Shown here piece by piece: positions 57,740 through 64,000 of a stretch of 64,000 bases of DNA. Made by a program: the position numbers and the translations under genes. The stretch spans positions 11,950,501 through 12,014,500 of the forward strand of contig CAMRHE010000021.1 in the NCBI GenBank assembly GCA_947044405.1. Direction: 5' to 3'. The notes beneath the pieces are model-generated. The model was not told where the DNA came from. It ran no database searches and saw only the letters and a program-made list of their open reading frames with translations. The first letter of the stretch is position 1. Each line of letters starts with the position of its first letter. Source of the DNA: Leptodactylus fallax (lineage: Eukaryota > Chordata > Amphibia > Anura > Leptodactylidae).

Positions 57740-58073
57740 TTTCTTTTCTCTTTAACTAATACATACAAATTGTCAATATCACACCCAAAAAAAATCTTGG
57801 CAAAAAAACCCAAAAAGCAAGCTGATGCACCGTGTTGTAGTCTATAGTGCAAAATCTCCTTTTGCAAAGGGATTTTTTTTGTTAACCAATACATGCAAAG
57901 TGCCATTATCATGGCAAAAAAAACCCCAACAAACTGACACATTGTGTTGTGGTCTATAGTGAAAAATCTTAGTTTGTTAAGGGTATTTTTGTTCACCACT
58001 ACATACAAAGTATTGTCATTACAGCAAAAGAAAAAACTATTGTGTTTTGTAGTCTATAGTGCAGAATCTAATT
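57740..58073 (+). repeat. Tandem array of about 110-bp units, hAT-associated
   Basis: Three units with TTGTAGTCTATAGTGCAAAATCT-like cores (kept here as TGTAGTCTATAGTG), then GTTAACCAATACATGC and AAAGTGCCATTATC. Same unit as 45590-45860. Confidence 0.7.
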
Positions 58074-58318
58074 TTGGCTGAAGCCCCACATTGCAGAAAA
58101 AAATGCCTATATTCTTGAAAATTATAGCATGTCAATTATACCTGCGGAGGTATAATAAGATCAGAAAGTCTGCAGTGGAAAACGCTGCGTTTCTGCCGCA
58201 TTTTTTTCCACAGCGTTTTTTTTTCTGCGTTTCACTATTGCTAATTGTTGTTCTTTTTATTTTTTTGCAAAACCAAACACATGGAGATTTATCTTGGGTG
58301 AACTAACATGGCCACTGC
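58074..58318. repeat. Palindromic MITE fragment plus third copy of hAT 5' words
   Basis: 58074-58250 starts GGCTGAAGCCCCACATTGC and carries second-family arms. Then 58265-58318 (GCAAAACCAAACACATGG, GTGAACTAACATGGCC) matches about 44890-44945. Confidence 0.5.
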
Positions 58319-58319
58319 G

Positions 58320-58735
58320 TTTAAACCCCAGGGTATAATAGGTGGAGGCAAGGGAGATGAAAAAAATTAAACATTCATACTCGCCTTCCCTTACCTATTT
58401 TGGGCTCCTCTCAGGATATGGTGTTTTTCTGGTGACATCATGCACCCAGGGTCACCACTGACACCTGTGATTGGGCCATCAGTGGTCACATGGGAATGCT
58501 GTATCATGACATCAGGATGCTTAGTGTGCCCATGTGACCTCTGAAGCCCAATCACAGGTCTCAGTGGTGACCCAGGGTGCATGACATGACCGAGAAGGCA
58601 AAGAGAGAGTGTTGCATGGAGGCCGAAAAGAGGTAAGGGAGGATGAAAATTAATGGGTTTTTTTTTTTTTTTTTTTTATATTTTACACCTCCCTGGGCCT
58701 CCGCCTATTATACTCTGGGGTCTGAAGAGAATAAT
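58320..58735. mobile_element. Palindromic element with CCCAGGGTATAATAGG ends
   Basis: Left end AAACCCCAGGGTATAATAGG with GGAGGCAAGGGAG; right end CTCCCTGGGCCTCCGCCTA then TTATACTCTGGGGTCTG. The ends are inverse copies. The inner arms include GGGTCACCACTGACACCTG facing CAGGTCTCAGTGGTGACCC. Contains a run of about 19 T at 58660. Confidence 0.7.
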
Positions 58736-58959
58736 AGAGTATAATAATGTCTCTTTCACTTTGACATAACTTTGGCTGTGTTTGCTTTAGAGAGCTAGAA
58801 ATTGGGTAGATAGGTTCCTAGGAGCCCTTAGATTGTACTACACTATATATTTTTTCCAACTTAAGGTGTGATTCATACTGAACTTGTTCGACCCAAAACA
58901 AATCCTGGACCCAAGCCACCCAAACCCGAAATGAAACAAACCTTGAAAGGGTTGCCCAT
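58736..58959. repeat. hAT 3' subterminal-like sequence
   Basis: 58890-58975 (GACCCAAAACAAATCCTGG, AACCCGAAATGAAAC, TTGCCCATCTCTAC) parallels 61996-62090 near another putative hAT end. Confidence 0.45.
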
Positions 58960-60720
58960 CTCTACTGTCTACACTTGGAGCAGCAATTATGGACAAGGGC
59001 AATACACGGTTTTCACTGCCCACTGGGTCAATGTTTTGAGCAGCAGTGGCCACAGTTCAGAAATGCAACAAGGCCACCCTATTTGTGCAGGCCCAGTTCC
59101 AAGACTATGCAAGGCCCATCCGCCTCTTCTGGATCCTCCTCATTGGACTGTTTCCTGACCCCAACTCCACCAGGGCAAGGCATTGCTTCCTCTATACCTC
59201 CCTCGTTTCATGGGTGTAAGTTGAAGCATCGCTTTGCAGTTTTACAGGTTAAGCCTATATCAGAGGAGCCATACAACAGAAGAGCTGTACTGCTGTATCC
59301 TGCAGCAAGTATCCTTCTGGATGGATCCTCGCTATCTATAACTGGGCAGTGTTGTCAGCGATAATTTTCCTGCTCTGCAGTTGGGTAGAATAACACCAAA
59401 TTTGGTGATGCACCACTTTATTAACATATATGGTGGCTTAAAGAAGGTGCTGCTCATGACCAAAAATGTGTCTGCACATTTCAGACATTCTTATGTGGCT
59501 AAACCAGTATACCCTTCCACTGCTTCATCTGTGACATTCTAACTCAATGGAATTCCACCTTGCACATGCTGGAGCAGCTGGAGTCTGTGTGAGCAGCAGA
59601 AGGAAATGATTGAATACTGCATGCAGCAGACCACAGGGACAATGTGTTATTTTGAGATCCACCATTGTTGGCTTATGAGGGAAATGTGTTGCCTTCTGAA
59701 GCCCTTTGAGAAGGCCACCACATTTTTTTAACCAGGACAACTGCAGCATCAGATATATCATCCCTTTATTATATATTTTAATGGAAACACTTACACTTAT
59801 GCAATGAGGAGTGGAATAAGAAGAACATTTACCACCTCCTGTTCAGCGTCATTACCCTGGGTTGATGCAAGGGAACCTGGAGGGGGTGAAGAATTGGGTC
59901 AGGGTCATTATGGTGAAGGACCTGGGACTCATAGACTGGGAGAGGTGGAGGTGAAAGACTCTTCTTTGGATGCAGAGAGTCCCTTGATATGTCACAGCCA
60001 GGGGAGAAGTATGACCTTTATTTCTTTCAAGATGATGATGATGACAAGCACGATGACCAAGAAGACAAACCATGGCAGGCCCCTGGGACCGTGTACATAC
60101 TTGCAAGCATGGAAGGCTGTATGCTTTGCTGCTTGCTCAGTGACAAGTGTATTATTAGCAGCAACCAAAGGGATGAGTTCTGGATCGCTGTGCTTTTAGA
60201 CCCTTGCAATGAAGCCAAAATGGCAGAATTCTTCCCTGCATCCCAAAGTGAGCCAAATTTGGCATATTATTATGATAGTCTGTATACCCATCTTGCCGCA
60301 GCTTTTAGGGAGATCATGGCAAATTCCAGTTGCATGTATGCTTGGATGGCCTCTGCCCACTTCGAGTCCACGTCACTCAGTCAGCACTCCATCTTCTCTG
60401 TCAGTGCCATAGCTACATCTAGCAGGTGAAAAGCAGCAGTATCAACAGCTGATACAGTATCTGGAACAGGATGAACCAGACATTTTTCACCTTGCAGCTC
60501 CAACCAGACCCACAACAGGCAACTGACACCTACCAGCTGCACCTTCATATAGGAGTTCTCCTATAACTCCCATGGAATTCTAGGCCAATACATTAGAGTA
60601 GGTGAAGGAGCTGGTCTAGTTTGCCATTGGACTTTTATCTTATCCAGCTTCAATTGTAATGCTTGAAAGAGTATACAGTGCTGCCGGTGGCATTGTAACA
60701 AAAAATTTCTTTAGTCAAAA
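58960..60720 (+). pseudogene. hAT-family transposase remnant, frameshifted
   Basis: Family motifs appear in order but in different frames: F-T-A-H-W-V at 59012-59029; Q-W-N-S-T-L-H-M-L-E from about 59545 (WNST codons 59548-59559); L-L-K-P-F-E-K-A-T around 59693-59719; F-W-I-A-V-L-L-D-P near 60178-60204; and E-R-V-Y-S-A-A-G-G at 60665-60691, the C-terminal hATC dimerisation region. The last complete piece is an open frame of 146 codons (59989-60429). Stops and shifts between the motifs mean no functional enzyme. The original element would have moved by cut and paste with 8-bp duplications. It likely belonged to the hAT mosaic around it (56175-62090). Confidence 0.82.
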
Positions 60721-60742
60721 TGAATCAGGCATAGATCTTCAC

Positions 60743-60978
60743 TAGAGATGAGCGAATCGAAGCTGATGAAGTGGAATTCAATCTGAATTTCAGGAAATAT
60801 TTGATTCACATCGAATCCGGAATTCCTCACGCTTTGTGGTAACGAATCACATTTTTTCATAAAATGGCTGCTGTACATGTTAGGACATGGGGCAAGGAAC
60901 TCTGGGAACGCGGGATAACCCACAATGCCATGCGTGCAGCCAATCAGCAGCCAGCCAGCCCTGTGATGTCACAGCCCT
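60743..60978 (+). mobile_element. hAT terminal fragment (TAGAGATGAGCGAATC)
   Basis: CTAGAGATGAGCGAATCGAAG starts at about 60742. The body contains AATGGCTGCTGTACATG and CCAATCAGCAGCCAGCCAG, phrases common to frog hAT repeats as I recall them. It stops at the TTAA of the next element, and no matching right end was assigned. Confidence 0.6.
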
Positions 60979-61970
60979 TTAACCCCCTTTGCGACCGCCC
61001 ACGGCATCGGGAGCGGGTGTTAGCTGTAACTGACAGCTAACACCCTGCTCCATAACCCCGGTCGGAGCACAGCTCAGATCGCAGGTTTTAACCCCTTGGA
61101 TGCCACTAGAGATGAGTGAATCGATTCTGCAGAAGTGGAATTCGATTCGAATTTCAGGAAATCTTCGATTCACCACGATTCCTGATTTCCTGATGCTTCA
61201 CGGTAACGAATATTTATTAAGAACCTTTGTGACATCAGAAGGTCACAAGATGTTCTCTAGTGATGTGATTGGGTAGACGTGTCTTTGCTTGTTAGCAGAT
61301 CCTTCCACAAGAATAAAACTTGTCCTTGGAGAGAGAGAGAGACAGACATAACTGTGGCATCCAAGAGCTTCCGCAATTTTACCGCCCACTCCGGCTCTCT
61401 GAAGACCGGAAATAGCTGTTTATTCGCTGCAAAGTAATTCGGATCAAAGCTAATTTTTTTGGAACTTCGGATCGAACTGCCAAATCCAACTTTTGAGAAA
61501 TTCACTCATCTCTAGATGCCGCAGTCAAGGGGTTCCGTTATGCTACATGTCCTCCTCTGCACCCCCCCGTAGCGAGATCGGGGGGGTGCCAATATGCATC
61601 TTCTGCAGCCCAGGGTCTGGCCAGTGACCCCAGGCTGCTAGTAGCCCCCAGTACCTGGCTGTTCCTGCTCAGAACCCGATCAGGGATTTTAACCCCTTCG
61701 ATGCCGCGGTCAATCATGACCGCAGCATCCAACGGGTTCCGCCATGCAAAATGTCCCCCTCGGCACCCCTGTGGCGAGATCGGGGGGTGCCGATATGCAT
61801 CTTCTGCAGCCCGGGGTCTGGCCAGTGACCCCGGGCTGCTAGTAGCCCACAGTACCTGGTTGATCCTGCCCGGAAGTGAGGAAGTCAGCCTATGCGTCTG
61901 CATAGGCTGACTTCCTCTATAGACTGCAATACACATGTATTGCAGCTTTTTGTTTGGTAAAGCTACTTAC
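60979..61970. mobile_element. TTAACCCC-family element with internal duplication, split by hAT MITE
   Basis: Starts TTAACCCCCTTTGCGACC. After the MITE at 61107-61514 it continues with two direct copies of a roughly 185-bp unit (61515-61690 and about 61700-61870) sharing ATATGCATCTTCTGCAGCCC and GGTCTGGCCAGTGACCCC. The right end is not clear. Minus-strand frame 61538-61936 spans both copies and is a repeat artefact. Confidence 0.65.
61107..61514. mobile_element. hAT MITE with 8-bp target duplication
   Basis: The ends TAGAGATGAGTGAAT and ATTCACTCATCTCTA are perfect 15-base inverse copies. The flanks are GATGCCAC (61099-61106) and GATGCCGC (61515-61522), an 8-bp duplication with one difference. 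408 bp, non-coding, inserted in the TTAACCCC-family copy. Confidence 0.85.
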
Positions 61971-62090
61971 TTTTCATCACTTTTGACCTAGGCACACAGC
62001 CTATTCGACCTAAAATAAATCTTTGGACACAACCATCTGAACCTGAAATACACAAATCTTCAGAAGTCTTCCCATCTCTAGTAGTAACAT
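61971..62090. repeat. Probable 3' end of a hAT element
   Basis: CGACCTAAAATAAATC ... TTCCCATCTCTAGTA ends in the inverse of the TACTAGAGATGGG-type terminus and parallels 58890-58975. It could be the right end of the mosaic that starts at 56175. Confidence 0.45.
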
Positions 62091-63540
62091 ACTTTTTTTT
62101 ATTTTATTATAATTTTTACTTAATTTTTATTTATTGATTGGTTTATTTATTTTACACATTGTGCCCTGTAAGCTCATAATAGATCTATTGGGAGCATTTC
62201 AATATGTGGAGGTAAATGATAGCATGCCGAATGCCTGCAGCCCCTACTGCATCTTACAAGTTTAATAAGTATTGATATTATGCATTGAATTCAGAGGAGT
62301 TGGATATATATAGGGAAGCAGGTTTTTTTCTTTGTCATGAATATGAGGATGGTGTCCCCTTCAAACATGAATGGTCATTATGTATTTGAGCGAATCACAC
62401 TTAATGAATAGAAAATGTTGAACATTTAATGTTATAAATTTTTCCAAGGGCATTGTGGGAAAGAGTTACATCTATTATTTAAAAATCAGGTAACACAATT
62501 TTATAATAACTCTCAGAACATAGTTCTGTGCTTCAGAAGAGCCTTTATGAAAAAAAGAACTGTGGTGTCTTTTGTATTTTCCTATATTAGGATATGTGTT
62601 TTGTACCATGTGCTGAATAGAGTAATGCAATGGCTCTCGTAGTCCTAGTATTCTCTCCATCATCAATAATGTCTTATTCACAATTATCATTTGCAGACAT
62701 TTTATTCTATCTCCAGTTTCTTTGTTATTTGATGTTCCTTTTTCAAAACCAAAACTTTTTTTTTCCAACATGAACAATAACTCAAGGTCTTACACTAAAG
62801 CAGGGATGTGGCCATGTCTGAATGTTTTTGTGTTCATGAACCACTCGAGCAGTACTTAAGCTATGAGTGATTCATTGTAAGCTTGTTGCACACTGGGATT
62901 CTGTATATTATTTTATCTGGTTGTCTTATTATACATTCTTGTGATATCTTAGAAACTGATTGAGAAAGATCCCCATTTTATTCTTTACAGATGTGCCCAT
63001 TGTGGAGCATGCATACAGAAAAATATATTACATATTAACATTCACATTGTAATTGGAAATCAATTATTATTTCTTTATAATTCTGCCAATTGAGAATAAA
63101 GGGAAATACAAACCATAAGAGTCATCTGTATTGTATTGTATTGTTTGTATTGTATTAGCTGAAAGATTCTTACTAAGTAGAGAAAACAAAGAGGTAACAT
63201 TAAATTACATACACAAAGAAATGTAAGTATTCTATAGATATAGATATAGCTATAGATATAGATATATTGATAGTTGAGAAAATCCACTGACTTACAAGCA
63301 TTTATTAAAATGTAACAGACCGGGATTTATGTCAGCAATAAGTAATAAATATGGTCAGGTAGCAAATGTTAGTCAGTTCAATGCCAAAGAAAATATCCCC
63401 TTCATACCCAAGCCTTTTCCATTAGAAGCAAAACGATAGCCAGTAATTAATTGGTGTCACCCTTACCCCAAAGTGACAGCACTGTGGTCCAGAGTTAAAG
63501 CCGCTTCTGGGTGCATAGTGTGTCACCACCCTAAAAGAAG
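62091..63540. other. Unannotated AT-rich sequence, possibly partly conserved
   Basis: No transposon ends. 62790-63110 is complex (GTAATTGGAAATCAATTATT near 63050) and could be regulatory. (TAGATA)n-type simple sequence at 63235-63265. Open frames have no known motif. Confidence 0.35.
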
Positions 63541-63780
63541 CACCCTTAGGCCTCCTGTACACAAACGACATGGATGTGGTTTTCACTGACCTATATATTA
63601 AAAATGAATTGACAAATATAGACAGATATAGGACCTGCTCCATATATTGCAGCTCTTCAATTTGGCCTGGACACACAGCCACAAAAACTACAGCTGTGTG
63701 TATGGGCCCATTGAAATGTATAGGTCCGTACTTTTATCCACAATCGCAGATAAAAAAAGTATGGCCATGTGCATTACAAT
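63541..63780. repeat. Fragment of a dispersed repeat
   Basis: TTAGGCCTCCTGTACACAAACG and the phrase GGGCCCATTGAAATG are typical of an abundant frog DNA repeat in my recollection. Ends undefined. Confidence 0.4.
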
Positions 63781-63836
63781 TTAGTAACTCCATGTATCTC
63801 ATATTAATAGTAGTTAACCCCATCATGTCCCTCACA

Positions 63837-63983
63837 TTAACCCCATGTGTGTTCACATAAGGGTTACTGATATGTGAGGGACATGGAGGTACTAATTTAG
63901 TATCTTCATCATTGGAGTTCTTTATTAGTACCTCCATATGTCTCGCATATTAGTAACCCTTATGTGAAGCACACAGGGGTTAA
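63837..63983. mobile_element. TTAA-ended foldback at the window edge
   Basis: TTAACCCCATGTGTGTTCAC (63837) faces GTGAAGCACACAGGGGTTAA (ending 63983). Inside, ATAAGGGTTACT faces AGTAACCCTTAT and GGAGGTACTAAT faces ATTAGTACCTCC, leaving a loop of about 27 bases. A partial third copy precedes it (63781-63836). Confidence 0.75.
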
Positions 63984-64000
63984 TGGATATTCCCCAAAAT

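Noticed and set aside
61538..61936. 132-codon minus-strand frame with internal duplication
   Set aside because: The duplication is the 185-bp repeat in a transposon copy; no domain.
1..64000. A second host protein-coding gene or exons of a neighbour
   Set aside because: No frame outside sox21 and the transposases showed a recognisable vertebrate protein motif with splice-like borders; short exons cannot be excluded by eye.

Overview
This is vertebrate, almost certainly anuran (frog or toad), nuclear DNA. Three things point that way: an intact single-exon SOX21 gene on the minus strand (34398-35213), a largely non-coding, intron- and UTR-like landscape around it, and very many short palindromic and TTAA-flanked repeats of kinds I associate with frog genomes. 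The anuran call rests on recognising SOX21 and the repeat style, not on a database search. I see no tRNA, rRNA, CRISPR or bacterial-type operon.

Layout. 0-29 kb is transposon-rich. It holds an apparently intact Tc1/mariner element with a 338-residue transposase (1034-2600), an older disrupted Tc1 relic (2724-4920), TTAA-flanked repeats (5221-5559, 7321-8508, 11858-12395, 26228-26895), large foldbacks (8681-9812, 14275-14906, 27664-27975, 28004-28372), a minisatellite-bearing composite (17077-18150), and a direct duplication around an A/C-rich tract that looks like an assembly problem (20398-21118). About 28.4-40.6 kb, centred on sox21, is nearly free of recognisable transposons. It carries microsatellites, a five-copy 66-bp minisatellite just upstream of the gene, and several complex-sequence blocks rich in homeodomain, POU and SOX-like words that are candidate enhancers. 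From 40.6 kb to the end transposons return: TTAA elements (40595-40800, 41469-41883), a clear non-autonomous hAT element with perfect 8-bp target duplications and a 31-bp tandem array (51414-53230), and a mosaic of decayed hAT copies (44.8-47.5 kb and 56.2-62.1 kb) that includes a frameshifted hAT transposase (58960-60720).

How it works together. The only host gene I can support is sox21, an HMG-box transcriptional repressor used in neural and epithelial progenitors. The rest is best read as its gene desert: candidate regulatory blocks interspersed with mobile-element debris. The Tc1 transposase is the only other complete coding sequence. Most other open frames come from stop-free tandem repeats or from palindromes.

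I did not find a convincing undescribed biological system. The best leads are the complete DD35E Tc1 element, the stop-free 30-31-bp arrays recurring in separate transposons, a TTAA element inserted inside an older copy of its own family, an interleaved double palindrome, and the transposon-poor island around sox21.
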